Program-made: the position numbers and the translations under genes
Shown: piece after piece, positions 35,854-47,704 of the stretch
Position numbering within the stretch: position 1 is the stretch's first letter
Layout of the letters: each line of letters starts with the position of its first letter
Notes under the pieces: model-generated
What the model saw: only the letters and a program-made list of their open reading frames with translations
The model's database searches: none
Told to the model about the DNA's origin: nothing
NCBI RefSeq assembly: GCF_000800255.1
Contig: NZ_CP009747.1
Span: 3,658,001 to 3,722,000, forward strand
Reading direction: 5' to 3'
DNA length: 64,000 bases
From: Pseudomonas parafulva
GTDB lineage: Bacteria > Pseudomonadota > Gammaproteobacteria > Pseudomonadales > Pseudomonadaceae

Positions 35854-36730
35854 GGCGATAGAAACGCTCCAGCAGAGGCGGCAAACCCGCGCGCCAGGCA
35901 CGCGGCTTGATGCCGAAGGTATGAAGGATTTTCTTGCAGGCCAGCACCGCGTGCTGCGGCTCCTCGCTGGCATCCGGGCGGGCTGCGTGGGCCTGGGCGG
36001 TCGGCGACTGGATGGCGTGCGTGTGCCACTGCGCGGCCTCGGTCAGGATCGCCTGGCCCAGCGCCAACGGCGTGGTCGCTTCGTTGCCGGCGTAATGGTA
36101 GGTACCCCACAGCGGCGCCGCGCAGTCGAGCTGCTTGAGCACCGAGAGGATCACCCGCGCGGCATCGTCCACCGGCGTCGGGTTGCCGCGACGGTCATCG
36201 GCCAGCAGCAGTTCATGAGGCTGCTCGGCACGCGTGAGGAAGCGCCCGAGAATGCCGTCGGGACTTTCGTCCAGCAACCAGCCGAAACGCAGCAGCACAT
36301 GCTGCGGACAGGCCGCACGCACGCTCTGCTCGATGCGCCACAGCGCCTGGCCGCGCGTACCCAGCGGCACGGGCTCGTCCTTTTCGCTGTAGGAGGTGGC
36401 CCGCGAACCGTCGAACACCCGGTAGCTGGACGGCTGCAGCAAGGTGATTTCGTGGTGCTGGCAGAGTTCAGCCAGGCGCTCGATCGCCCGCTCCTGGGAC
36501 GCCAGGCGCGGCTCGCTGACCGACTCGGCCTGGAACCAGTCGAAATAGTAGGCCAGGTTGACCAGGGTATCGGGGCGGTGATCGTCGAGCAGTTGGGTCA
36601 GGCTGGCCGCGTCCCAGCCATTTTCCGGCGGGCGCGGCGCCAGGAACGCGATGTCTTCCTCGGCCCCGAGACGAATCAGCGCTTGCCCGAGGGCATTGCC
36701 ACCACCCAACAGCATCAGGCGCATACGCAT
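35846..36730 (-). CDS. RmlD-like sugar-nucleotide reductase-type SDR
   Basis: A 294-residue SDR related to dTDP-4-dehydrorhamnose reductases. N-terminal LMLLGGGNALGQALIRLGAEEDI replaces the canonical GxxGxxG with GGGNALG; LINLAYYFDWFQAE-like (here LVNLAYYFDWFQAE) and a late TYHYAGNEATTPLALGQAIL are visible. The usual catalytic YxxxK is not evident (SSYRVFDG, SYSEKDEP), so it may not be an active reductase. Its C-terminus resembles RmlD. Paired with the epimerase, as in P. aeruginosa PA4068-PA4069. Confidence 0.75.
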   Translation of the reverse strand: MRMRLMLLGGGNALGQALIRLGAEEDIAFLAPRPPENGWDAASLTQLLDDHRPDTLVNLAYYFDWFQAESVSEPRLASQERAIERLAELCQHHEITLLQPSSYRVFDGSRATSYSEKDEPVPLGTRGQALWRIEQSVRAACPQHVLLRFGWLLDESPDGILGRFLTRAEQPHELLLADDRRGNPTPVDDAARVILSVLKQLDCAAPLWGTYHYAGNEATTPLALGQAILTEAAQWHTHAIQSPTAQAHAARPDASEEPQHAVLACKKILHTFGIKPRAWRAGLPPLLERFYRHG

Positions 36731-36911
36731 AGAGTCAGCAGGTCCGCTCAGATCGATTAGAAAGGAGGCATTTTGCGGTTTCCGCCCGGGGAAGTCCAAC
36801 CCGGACGCCTGGCACTTCGGGCAGCCCGCAGGATTATGCGGGCAGCGCTTCTGCGCCACTCGAAACTGACCGATACTGCCGGACGATCATTCGAGTCGCA
36901 GCAGGAGCGCC
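36731..36911. other. Divergent intergenic region with a hairpin
   Basis: Spacer between the RmlD-like gene and the hydrolase gene. GCCCGCA-GGATTA-TGCGGGC (36824-36843) is a perfect 7-bp stem with a 6-base loop. AGGAG at 36902-36906 is the hydrolase ribosome-binding site. No gene or known riboswitch was recognised. Confidence 0.45.
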
Positions 36912-37757
36912 ATGGACTTCGTCACCCGCACCGAACACCGCAGCCGCTGGCAGTACGACGAGCCCGCTCCCGGCCGGGAAGGCTTCATCGACGAAATCTT
37001 CGACGGCTACCAGCAACAAGCCCGACTGTTGCTGCCGGAGGTGGAGCGCGCACCCGCCATGTTCGTGGTCGGCGGCGCGCGGTCGGACTTCACCCGACTC
37101 AATCCGCTGCTGTATCGCCTGCAACGCCAGGGCATCGGCTCACTGACCGGCAACCTCTCCGGCCACAGCCAGGCCAGCGAGCCCGGTGCCGCTGCGCCGT
37201 CGCTGGCAGTCAACCTGATAGAAGCGCAGCGTTTCATGGCGCATCTGGGCGAGGGCTGTACAACGCTGGTCGGCCACAGCCTGGGCGCGTCGATTGCACT
37301 GAAGCTGGCCGCGCAACGGCCGCAGATCGACAAGCTGGTACTGATCTGCCCGGCGGTATACCCCGACGCCGCCCACGGCGCGCCCTTCGGCCCGGCCTTC
37401 AGCGCCGCGATCCGCACGCCCTGGGCCTTCCTCGATTGCGACAGTTACGCGTTCCTGCGTCAGTTTTCGGGACGGGTGTTGCTGGTGATCGGCGAATACG
37501 ACGGCCTCAATTCCAAGACTCATGGGCAAGGCGCCGGCACCTCGGCCGGCACTCGCCTGCTGCGCGGCGTTCCACGATACAGCCCGATCCCGGAGGAAGT
37601 GACCCACGCCCTGCTGCGCTCGGTGCCCGCGCCGCATGTGCAATGCCTGCTGTTGACCGACTGCGATCACGGCATCGCGGCGCACCTGCGCGACGCCCCG
37701 CAGGTCGCCGATCAGGTGGCCGAGACCGTGGCGGAATTCATCCTTGAAGACGCTTGA
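36912..37757 (+). CDS. Alpha/beta-fold hydrolase
   Basis: A 281-residue alpha/beta hydrolase. Nucleophile elbow VGHSLGASIALKLAAQRPQ; acidic residue candidate in VLLVIGEYDGLNSK; late DCDHGIAAHL offers the His. No signal peptide, so cytoplasmic. AGGAG is 4 bases before the ATG. It stands alone between divergent sugar-nucleotide genes and the convergent XRE regulator. Substrate unknown. Confidence 0.75.
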   Translation: MDFVTRTEHRSRWQYDEPAPGREGFIDEIFDGYQQQARLLLPEVERAPAMFVVGGARSDFTRLNPLLYRLQRQGIGSLTGNLSGHSQASEPGAAAPSLAVNLIEAQRFMAHLGEGCTTLVGHSLGASIALKLAAQRPQIDKLVLICPAVYPDAAHGAPFGPAFSAAIRTPWAFLDCDSYAFLRQFSGRVLLVIGEYDGLNSKTHGQGAGTSAGTRLLRGVPRYSPIPEEVTHALLRSVPAPHVQCLLLTDCDHGIAAHLRDAPQVADQVAETVAEFILEDA

Positions 37758-37780
37758 TCGACTCACGCACAAACGCGCCG

Positions 37781-38593
37781 CTATTCGATCTCGAACAGCC
37801 CATTGCTGACCGTCCCGGCGCTGAGCCGCTCGCGAATGTCGTCGTCGATGCGCGGATCGTCCGGTCGATACAGCTTGACCTGGCGATAGGCATTGATGCG
37901 ATTGATTTCCTCGCCGAGGAATTCCCACACTACACGGGTGCAGGCCGGGTTGCGCCGGTCGCCGCTGGAGACGCCGGTCTTCAGGCCGTTCAGGCGGGTG
38001 ATGCGGCTCTTGAAGCTGGGGATGAGCACGGTCTGGCTCATTTCGTTGAGGGTCAGCGACTCGTAGTCGATGAGAAACAGCCGGTCCTGCAACTGAAACG
38101 CCGCGCCCAGGTAGCGACAGCGCACTTCGGCCTGTTGCAGTCCGGCGCTGCTGCGCTCCTGGCGTTCCTGACGCTCGAACAGAAAACTGCCGCGCTCCTC
38201 CCAGAGATGCACCAGCGACACCAGGATCGAACCTGGCACCGACATGCAGTTGGAATATTCGAAGTAGTAGCCGCAGTAGCGCGACAAATTGCCGGCCTGG
38301 GCATGCAGCGGCTTGAACAGTTCGCTGATTGGATCGTTCTGCGGCCCGGAGGCAGCCGAGGTGTTGCGGGCGCCGATCAGGCGGGCGAACTGCTCGGGAG
38401 GGAGCTTGAGTTCGTAGTCCTCCACACCGAAGAAGTCGCCGATGCGCTTGAGGTTGTATTTCGTCGGCTCGCTCTGGCCACTCAGGTATTTGTTGAATTG
38501 CGCGCGATGAATGGCGAGCTGACGGCAAACCTCTGAAATAGAGCGGTAGTGACTGCAGGCGAGCTTGAGATTGGCGGCTAGAAAATCGGCCAT
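37781..38593 (-). CDS. XRE-type helix-turn-helix regulator
   Basis: A 270-residue DNA-binding protein. An N-terminal HTH (SISEVCRQLAIHRAQFNKYLSGQSEPTKYNLKRIGDFFGVEDYEL) is followed by a ~180-residue domain with LSRYCGYYFEYSNC and FLIDYESLTLNEMSQTVLIP, probably a sensory domain of unknown ligand. It is transcribed divergently from the amino-acid symporter; an inverted repeat 24 bases upstream of its start suggests autoregulation and possible control of the symporter. A similar gene lies at this place in P. aeruginosa (PA4070). Confidence 0.8.
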   Translation of the reverse strand: MADFLAANLKLACSHYRSISEVCRQLAIHRAQFNKYLSGQSEPTKYNLKRIGDFFGVEDYELKLPPEQFARLIGARNTSAASGPQNDPISELFKPLHAQAGNLSRYCGYYFEYSNCMSVPGSILVSLVHLWEERGSFLFERQERQERSSAGLQQAEVRCRYLGAAFQLQDRLFLIDYESLTLNEMSQTVLIPSFKSRITRLNGLKTGVSSGDRRNPACTRVVWEFLGEEINRINAYRQVKLYRPDDPRIDDDIRERLSAGTVSNGLFEIE

Positions 38594-38616
38594 GGGGCAC
38601 TTCCAGATGATGCGAG

Positions 38617-38635
38617 TGCTGCAATTCTAGCAGCA
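38617..38635. promoter_or_regulatory. Inverted repeat upstream of the XRE regulator
   Basis: TGCTGC-AATTCTA-GCAGCA, perfect 6-bp arms with a 7-base AT-rich spacer; a further GCAGCA follows at 38652-38657 in TCGCAGCAAAA. Position just upstream of the regulator gene fits an operator. Confidence 0.4.
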
Positions 38636-38770
38636 TGTCGCAGCAAAAAAGAGCAACCCGCGAAATTGTAACCACAGGTGTCATGGCCAACCATGCGCGG
38701 CAACGATAGCGTGCGCCCCTGCCGCCGCTGGTCACTCCACATAAAAAATAAGAATCGAGGTCATTTTCCA

Positions 38771-40213
38771 ATGCTCGAAGCACTTAACGATTTCCTGTCA
38801 GGAAAACTGCTCATCGTCCTGATCGTCGGGCTCGGTAGCTACTTCACCATTCGATCCCGGTTCGTCCAGTTCCGTCATTTCGCCCACATGTTCGGCGTGT
38901 TCAAGGAATCGCTGCGTGGCCAGGCTGGCCAGCTGAGCTCGTTCCAGGCGCTGATGCTGAGCCTGGCCGGTCGTGTCGGCGCGGGCAACATCGCTGGTGT
39001 CGGTATCGCCGTGACCCTGGGCGGCCCAGGCGCGGTGTTCTGGATGTGGGTCACCGCACTGGTGGGCATGTCCAGCAGCTTCTTCGAATGTACCCTGGCC
39101 CAGGTGTACAAGCGTGCCGACGGTGACGGCCTGTACCGTGGTGGCCCGGCCTACTACATCCAGCATGGCCTGAAGCTCAAGAGCATGGCCATCGTGTTCT
39201 CGGTGCTGCTGCTGGTGACCTACGGCTTCGCCTTCATCGGCCTGCAGTCGTACACCGTGACCCACTCGCTGCAGAACGCCTTCAACTTCGATCCGCGCCA
39301 GACGGGCATCGTCCTGGCAGTGCTGCTGGCCATCACCTTCATCGGTGGCATCAAGCGTATCGCGGCGGTGTCCGACCTGCTGGTACCGATCAAGACCCTG
39401 GCCTACATCGGCGTCACGCTGTATGTGATCGGCACCCAGATCGAACACGTGCCAGCCATGCTGGAAACCATCTTCAAAAGCGCCTTCGGCCTCGACCCTG
39501 CCTTCGGCGGCCTGCTCGGCAGCGCCATCGTCATGGGCGTGAAGCGTGGCGTGTTCGCCAACGAAGCCGGTCTGGGCAGTGCGCCGAACGTGGCCGCCGT
39601 CGCAGCCGTCAAACACCCGGGCGCCCAGGGCGTGGTCCAGGCCTTCAGCGTGTTCCTCGACACCTTCGTGATCTGCACCTGCACCGCGCTGCTGATCCTG
39701 CTGTCGGGCTTCTACACCCCGGGCTTCGAAGGCGACGGTATCGTCCTCACCCAGAACTCGCTGGCCGCCGTGGTCGGTGACTGGGGCCGTATCTTCGTCA
39801 GCGTCGCCCTGTCGCTGTTCGTCTTCACCTGCATCCTCTACAACTACTACCTGGGCGAGAACAGCCTGCAATTCATGAGCCGCAACCGTGCCGTGCTGAT
39901 GGTCTTCCGTGGCCTGGTACTGGCCTTGGTGGTCTGGGGTTCGATGCAAGACCTGTCGACCGTGTTCGCCTTCGCCGACATCACCATGACCTGCCTGGCG
40001 TTCGTCAACCTGGTGGCCCTGGCCCTGCTGTTCAAGGTCGGCCTGCGGGTGATGCGCGACTACGATGCCCAGCGCAAGGCTGGCATCAAGCAGCCGGTGT
40101 TCGATTCGTCGAAGTTCACCGACCTGGACCTGGACCGCGCCGCCTGGCCGGCCAATCCGGCTGTTGAAGCCGCTGCCGACAAGGCTGCCGGCGAGCTTCA
40201 GCACCAGCGCTGA
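38771..40213 (+). CDS. Alanine/amino-acid:sodium symporter (AgcS family)
   Basis: A 480-residue polytopic inner-membrane symporter of the alanine/glycine:cation (AGCS) family. The family signature is visible at SLAGRVGAGNIAGVGIAVTLGGPGAVFWMWVTALVGM; later GVKRGVFANEAGLGSAPNVAAVA is the second conserved stretch. About ten to eleven membrane helices follow. The start at 38771 (MLEALNDFLSGK) is in the family register. The substrate is likely Ala or Gly with Na+; the downstream asparaginase suggests a link to amino-acid use. Confidence 0.92.
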   Translation: MLEALNDFLSGKLLIVLIVGLGSYFTIRSRFVQFRHFAHMFGVFKESLRGQAGQLSSFQALMLSLAGRVGAGNIAGVGIAVTLGGPGAVFWMWVTALVGMSSSFFECTLAQVYKRADGDGLYRGGPAYYIQHGLKLKSMAIVFSVLLLVTYGFAFIGLQSYTVTHSLQNAFNFDPRQTGIVLAVLLAITFIGGIKRIAAVSDLLVPIKTLAYIGVTLYVIGTQIEHVPAMLETIFKSAFGLDPAFGGLLGSAIVMGVKRGVFANEAGLGSAPNVAAVAAVKHPGAQGVVQAFSVFLDTFVICTCTALLILLSGFYTPGFEGDGIVLTQNSLAAVVGDWGRIFVSVALSLFVFTCILYNYYLGENSLQFMSRNRAVLMVFRGLVLALVVWGSMQDLSTVFAFADITMTCLAFVNLVALALLFKVGLRVMRDYDAQRKAGIKQPVFDSSKFTDLDLDRAAWPANPAVEAAADKAAGELQHQR

Positions 40214-40224
40214 TCCGCCCTCTC

Positions 40225-40257
40225 CAGCCGCCCCGTTCGCGGGCGGCTGACTCCTTT
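40225..40257 (+). terminator. Terminator between symporter gene and ansA
   Basis: CAGCCGCCC-CGTTCGC-GGGCGGCTG, a perfect 9-bp stem, then ACTCCTTTCT. It starts 12 bases past the symporter stop and ends before ansA, so ansA probably depends on read-through or its own promoter. Confidence 0.6.
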
Positions 40258-40281
40258 CTCGATTCGCTTCGGAATGCTTCC

Positions 40282-41271
40282 ATGGACGCAGTCAAGAACC
40301 TTCTCGTGCTCTATACCGGCGGCACCATTGGCATGCTGCAGACCCCCGAAGGTCTGGCTCCAGCCGGCGGCTTCGACGCGCGCATGCGCGAACACCTGGC
40401 CCAACGCAGCGACGCTCCGGACCTGCAATGGACCCTGCGCGAACTCAATCCGCTGATCGATAGCGCCAACATGCAGCAGGCCAACTGGCTGGCGATGCGC
40501 GACGCGATCGTCGAGGCGGTCGAACGCGATGGCCATGACGGCGTGCTGGTGCTGCACGGCACCGACACCCTGGCCTACAGCGCCGCGACCCTGTCGTTCC
40601 TGCTGCTCGGCCTGCCGGTGCCGGTGCTGCTGACCGGTTCCATGTTGCCAGCCGGCACCCCGGACAGCGACGCCTGGGACAACCTGGTGGGCGCGCTGCG
40701 ACACTTCGAGCGCGGCCTGACCAACGGTGTGCAACTGTACTTCCACGGCCAACTGCTGCATGGCTGCCGCGCCTCCAAGCTGCGCAGCGAAGCCTTCGAC
40801 GCCTTCGCCGTGCTGCCGCGCCATCGCGACAGCGAGCGCGCACAGCACGTGCCAGCCGAGTTGGGCTACGGTCAGGTCCGTCAGCCGGTTAAGTTGGCGG
40901 TGCTGCCAGTGTTCCCGGGGTTGTGCGCCGACTACGTGCAGGGGCTGGTCGAAGCCGGCGTGCAGGGCCTGCTGCTGGAATGTTATGGCAGCGGCACCGG
41001 GCCGTCGGACGACCAGGCACTGCTCGATGCCTTGCACCAGGCACGTCAACGCGGCGTGATGATCGTCGCCATCAGCCAATGCCCGGAAGGCGCGGTGGTG
41101 TTCGACACCTATGCCGCTGGCAGCCGCCTGCGAGACACCGGCCTGGTCAGCGGCGGCGGCATGACCCGCGAAGCGGCGCTGGGCAAGCTGTTCGCCCTGC
41201 TGGGCGCGGGGCTGGACGTCAAGACGGCCGAACGCTGGTTCGCGCTGGATCTGTGTGGAGAGCGGGCTTAA
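40282..41271 (+). CDS. ansA: Type I (cytoplasmic) L-asparaginase
   Basis: A 329-residue asparaginase hydrolysing Asn to Asp and ammonia. The N-terminal active-site Thr is in VLYTGGTIGM (Thr of TGGTIG, residues 12-17) and the second motif is DGVLVLHGTDTLAYSAATLSF; ...LLTGSMLPAGTPDSDAWDNL is also typical. No signal peptide, so the cytoplasmic enzyme rather than the periplasmic type II. Confidence 0.9.
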   Translation: MDAVKNLLVLYTGGTIGMLQTPEGLAPAGGFDARMREHLAQRSDAPDLQWTLRELNPLIDSANMQQANWLAMRDAIVEAVERDGHDGVLVLHGTDTLAYSAATLSFLLLGLPVPVLLTGSMLPAGTPDSDAWDNLVGALRHFERGLTNGVQLYFHGQLLHGCRASKLRSEAFDAFAVLPRHRDSERAQHVPAELGYGQVRQPVKLAVLPVFPGLCADYVQGLVEAGVQGLLLECYGSGTGPSDDQALLDALHQARQRGVMIVAISQCPEGAVVFDTYAAGSRLRDTGLVSGGGMTREAALGKLFALLGAGLDVKTAERWFALDLCGERA

Positions 41272-41604
41272 TCATCGGTAGGAGGCGTGGCCTGGTGTAG
41301 CGATGGGGCGCTGCGGTGTGTCAGGGCGTCTGGCACCGTCTGCTAGGCGGCCGCTGCGCGCCCGATCGCGACACAAGGCCGCTCCCACCGAGATTGCGCT
41401 CGCCTCACTTCCTGGGCACGGCATGCGAAACCGGGTGATCATGCATTTGATGTTCATCTGCAGCGCATGATTTCCAGAGTCCAGCGCGGCTTTTGTGGGA
41501 GCGGCCTTGTGTCGCGATTGGACCGCAAAGCGGTCCCGGCAATGACAGCGGCGAAGCTGAAAACCTGGGAGCGGGGCGGGCTGCCGGTGCGTGTATCGGG
41601 AAAA
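41272..41604. other. Intergenic region with an inverted REP pair, ansA to selC
   Basis: No gene in 333 bases. It holds two inverted copies of a putida-type REP and ends at the CCA of tRNA-Sec. A hairpin GGACCGC-AAA-GCGGTCC sits inside the second REP copy (41521-41537). Confidence 0.55.
41365..41518. repeat. Inverted REP pair (BIME-like)
   Basis: The 24-base word starting GTGGGAGCGGCCTTG and ending GTCGCGAT occurs at 41495-41518 and as its perfect reverse complement at 41365-41388. The same word, with CGCAAAGCGG following, is the familiar repetitive element of P. putida-group genomes. It lies just beyond the 3' end of selC. Confidence 0.8.
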
Positions 41605-41700
41605 TGGCGGAAGGCAGCGGGAGTCGAACCTGCCCGGGAACGGATGCCGTCCCCAACCGGGTTTGAAGCCCGGCCGCGCCACCGGGCGCGATTGCCTTCC
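41605..41700 (-). tRNA. selC: tRNA-Sec (anticodon TCA)
   Basis: A 96-nt tRNA including CCA. The acceptor stem is 8 bp (GGAAGGCA/TGCCTTCC), the anticodon arm is CCGGG-CTTCAAA-CCCGG with anticodon TCA (41664-41666 on the plus strand), the variable arm is long, and the T-arm has GGTTCGACTCC. It starts six bases after the selB stop on the same strand, with no room for its own promoter outside selB. It reads the in-frame UGA of fdnG. Confidence 0.97.
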
Positions 41701-41706
41701 TTGAAT

Positions 41707-45092
<3,386 letters not shown>

Positions 45093-45106
45093 TCATCGCC
45101 AATGAA

Positions 45107-45127
45107 CCCGCTCCTGGCAGGAGCGGG
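45107..45127 (-). terminator. Hairpin between fdhE and selA
   Basis: CCCGCTCCTG-C-CAGGAGCGGG, a perfect 10-bp stem (the innermost pairs are probably open because the loop is one base), followed on the minus strand by TTCATT. It may be a partial terminator that lowers sel expression relative to fdh, or a REP-like remnant. Confidence 0.45.
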
Positions 45128-45169
45128 CTCACGCGCAACGAGCACGACGAGATCCAGCAGTGTAGCCCG

Positions 45170-46096
45170 TTACCCGCCCCCTGGCGCCAGCATCAGGTTG
45201 GGCGCCATCCGCTGGAAGCCCTCCTCGTTCAGACGCATGTCCAGCGCCAGACTGGCCAGATCGTCGGCCAAGGCCTCGGCGACCGCGTCGTTTTCCAGAT
45301 AGCAGTGCTTGAGGTAGGTGTTGCAGCCCGGACAGCATTCGGCCCGCAACGGCGCCTTGCCCGGCCCGTGGCGGTCATCCTCCAGACTGGTGTAGCGCAA
45401 ATCCTTGCTCGACTCGCAGTACACGCACTTGACCCGCACCACATGCCACTCGCAGGCGCACAGCGAACAGGCCAGGTAGCGCAGCCCATTGTGCTTGCCG
45501 CGGTTGCGCACCAGCCCAGCCATGGCCGGCGAGCCGCAGCACGGGCACTGCGCCAGGCTGCCACCCGGCTTGAGCTCATCACTGGGCAAGGCCCGTCGCC
45601 AACTGGCCCAGGCCGCCTGCAATGCCGCCCCGATGAACGGCACCAAGGCCGCCGGCAGCGCATCGTATTGGCCACCGAGCAAGGCGATGCCCCAGCCCTT
45701 GCGCTGCACGTCATCGCTGTCGCGCAAGGTCTGCAATGCATCGGCCAGCGCACCCGGCGCAGGCGCATCGAAGCGGTCGAGCAGCGCCTGCAGCCAGATC
45801 AGCCAGGGGCCCTCGCGCACCAGACTGTCGGCCGCCAGCGGCGGCAGACCATGGCTGATGCACAGCCGCTGACGTGCTTCGGCCACCGGCACGTCGGAAG
45901 GCGGATCATCCAGCAACTGTTGCTGCACCCGGCACAGCCGGGCGATCAGCCGCAGGTACTCGCCCAGCGCATGGCCCTGCGCCAAATGCTCGAGGCGCAG
46001 CGCCCGCAGTTCGAACAGGTTGTCGGCGGGCAGGTGCAGAAACGGCGGCATCACTGCCGACGCTTCGATCTGCCCAGGTTCGAGAATCGTGCTCAC
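45170..46096 (-). CDS. fdhE: Formate dehydrogenase accessory protein FdhE
   Basis: A 308-residue iron/rubredoxin-type accessory protein needed for active respiratory formate dehydrogenase. Two CxxC pairs bind metal (CPCCGSPAM and CSLCACEW, with CVYC and CCPGC following). GTG at 46096 preferred: AAAGGA lies 8 bases upstream and STILEPGQIE is the conserved start; an upstream GTG at 46117 overlaps fdnI. Confidence 0.93.
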   Translation of the reverse strand: MSTILEPGQIEASAVMPPFLHLPADNLFELRALRLEHLAQGHALGEYLRLIARLCRVQQQLLDDPPSDVPVAEARQRLCISHGLPPLAADSLVREGPWLIWLQALLDRFDAPAPGALADALQTLRDSDDVQRKGWGIALLGGQYDALPAALVPFIGAALQAAWASWRRALPSDELKPGGSLAQCPCCGSPAMAGLVRNRGKHNGLRYLACSLCACEWHVVRVKCVYCESSKDLRYTSLEDDRHGPGKAPLRAECCPGCNTYLKHCYLENDAVAEALADDLASLALDMRLNEEGFQRMAPNLMLAPGGG

Positions 46097-46100
46097 GCGC

Positions 46101-46757
46101 TCATCCTTTCTTTCCACCGTGATTATGTGGCGTCTTGTCGCCGGTCACATCGCGGTACCACAGTTCATGATGCTTGCGTGCCCAGGCGCGGCTGACCCAA
46201 CCATGCAGCATGGCGCCGATCGAGCCCTTGATCCAGATGCCGGCATAGATGTGCACGATGATGCTCAGCACCAGCACGAACGCCGCCAGGGCATGCATCA
46301 AGGTGGCCAGGCGGATCGCGCCGATACCGAAGAACGCGCTGAAGTAGGCGCGCCAGATCACCACACCGCTGACCAGCAGGATCAGCATGCACGCCAGCAA
46401 GGTCCAGAACAGCAGCTTCTGCCCGGCGTTGTACTTGCCAATTGGCGGCACGCCCTCTTCCTGGTTGCGCATCACCCGGTCGACGCGGCGCAGCCATAAA
46501 CAGTCGTTGGCGGTGATGAAGTTGGCGCGCCAGAAGCGCACCACCAGGCCGAGGAAGAACACGAACATCGCCACGCCGAGAAACGGATGCAGGATCCGCG
46601 TCCACGGCCCGCCGCCGAACAAGTTGCTCAGCCAGAACAACGCCGGATGGAACAGCGCCAGCCCGGACAGCCCGGCCATGAAGAACAGGATCGCGACGAT
46701 CCAGTGGTTGGTCCGCTCGTTGGCGTTGTAGCGCAGGATAGGCTTGTTGTCGTTCAT
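46101..46757 (-). CDS. fdnI: Formate dehydrogenase-N gamma subunit (cytochrome b)
   Basis: A 218-residue integral-membrane diheme cytochrome b556 subunit that passes electrons to quinone. Four membrane segments are visible, with His in [27 protein letters not shown] and [21 protein letters not shown] as likely heme ligands. The start overlaps the fdnH stop by 4 bases. The C-terminus HNHGGKKG is followed at once by fdhE. Confidence 0.94.
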   Translation of the reverse strand: MNDNKPILRYNANERTNHWIVAILFFMAGLSGLALFHPALFWLSNLFGGGPWTRILHPFLGVAMFVFFLGLVVRFWRANFITANDCLWLRRVDRVMRNQEEGVPPIGKYNAGQKLLFWTLLACMLILLVSGVVIWRAYFSAFFGIGAIRLATLMHALAAFVLVLSIIVHIYAGIWIKGSIGAMLHGWVSRAWARKHHELWYRDVTGDKTPHNHGGKKG

Positions 46758-47704
46758 GGCCGCTGCTCCCCTTCCCCGCCGGGCTTGCCCGGATCATAGA
46801 CATGCACTGCCGGGTCCACCTGATGCACGCCCGTATCGGCAGGCTCAGGGCGCTCGTCCTCTTCCACCCGCTGTGGACCGACGCGCACATAGTGGAAGAA
46901 GCCGGCCAGCACCGCCGCGCCCATCGCCAGCAGCGACAGCGGCTTGCTGATGCCCTTCCACAGCCCCACCAGCGGGCTGATCACCGGCTGATCCGGCAAC
47001 CCGGCGTACAGCCTCGGCGTGTCGGCATGGTGCAGCACATACATCACATGGGTGCCGCCCACCCCATCCGGGTCGTACAGGCCAGCGTTCTCGTAGCCGC
47101 GCGACTTGAGGTCGACGATGCGTTCGTCGGCATGCACCTTCATCTCGTCCTTGCTGCCGAAGACGATCGCCCCGGTCGGGCAGGTCTTCACGCACGCCGG
47201 CTCCAGCCCCACGGCCACGCGGTCGGAACACAGGCTGCACTTGTAGGCCTTGTGGTCTTTCTGCGAGATCCGCGGAATGTTGAACGGGCAGCCGGTGATG
47301 CAGTAGCCGCAACCGATGCAGTGGTCCTGGTTGAAGTCGACGATGCCGTTGGCATGCTTGATGATCGCACCCGGGCTCGGGCAGGCCTTCAGGCAGCCGG
47401 GCTCGGCGCAGTGCATGCAGCCGTCCTTGCGGATCAGCCACTCCAGGTTGCCATCGTCGCGCTCGTGCTCGGTGAAGCGCATCAGGGTCCAGGTGTCGGC
47501 GGTCAGGTCCTGCGGGTTGTCGTAGGTGCCGTGGTTGTGGCCGACCTCGTCACGCAGTTCGTTCCATTCCGAGCACGCCACCTGGCAGGCCTTGCAGCCG
47601 ATGCACTTGGTGGTGTCGATCAGCTTGGCGACTTGCTCTTGCTGACGGACCGAGGACGGAACGGTCGTGGTGGCCGAGCGGGCGATGATATCTTGCTGGG
47701 CCAT
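46754..47704 (-). CDS. fdnH: Formate dehydrogenase-N beta (iron-sulfur) subunit
   Basis: A 316-residue subunit with four 4Fe-4S Cys clusters: [38 protein letters not shown] and CSLCSDRV...[10 protein letters not shown], plus one C-terminal transmembrane helix ([22 protein letters not shown]) as in the FdnH anchor. Its ATG overlaps the fdnG stop by one base. It relays electrons from the alpha subunit to the cytochrome. Confidence 0.96.
   Translation of the reverse strand: MAQQDIIARSATTTVPSSVRQQEQVAKLIDTTKCIGCKACQVACSEWNELRDEVGHNHGTYDNPQDLTADTWTLMRFTEHERDDGNLEWLIRKDGCMHCAEPGCLKACPSPGAIIKHANGIVDFNQDHCIGCGYCITGCPFNIPRISQKDHKAYKCSLCSDRVAVGLEPACVKTCPTGAIVFGSKDEMKVHADERIVDLKSRGYENAGLYDPDGVGGTHVMYVLHHADTPRLYAGLPDQPVISPLVGLWKGISKPLSLLAMGAAVLAGFFHYVRVGPQRVEEDERPEPADTGVHQVDPAVHVYDPGKPGGEGEQRP

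Noticed and set aside
36731..36859. Cys-rich N-terminal extension of the RmlD-like protein (CPHNPAGCPKC)
   Set aside because: It lies upstream of the conserved MRMRLMLL start, across a hairpin, and would give an unusual extension not expected for the family.
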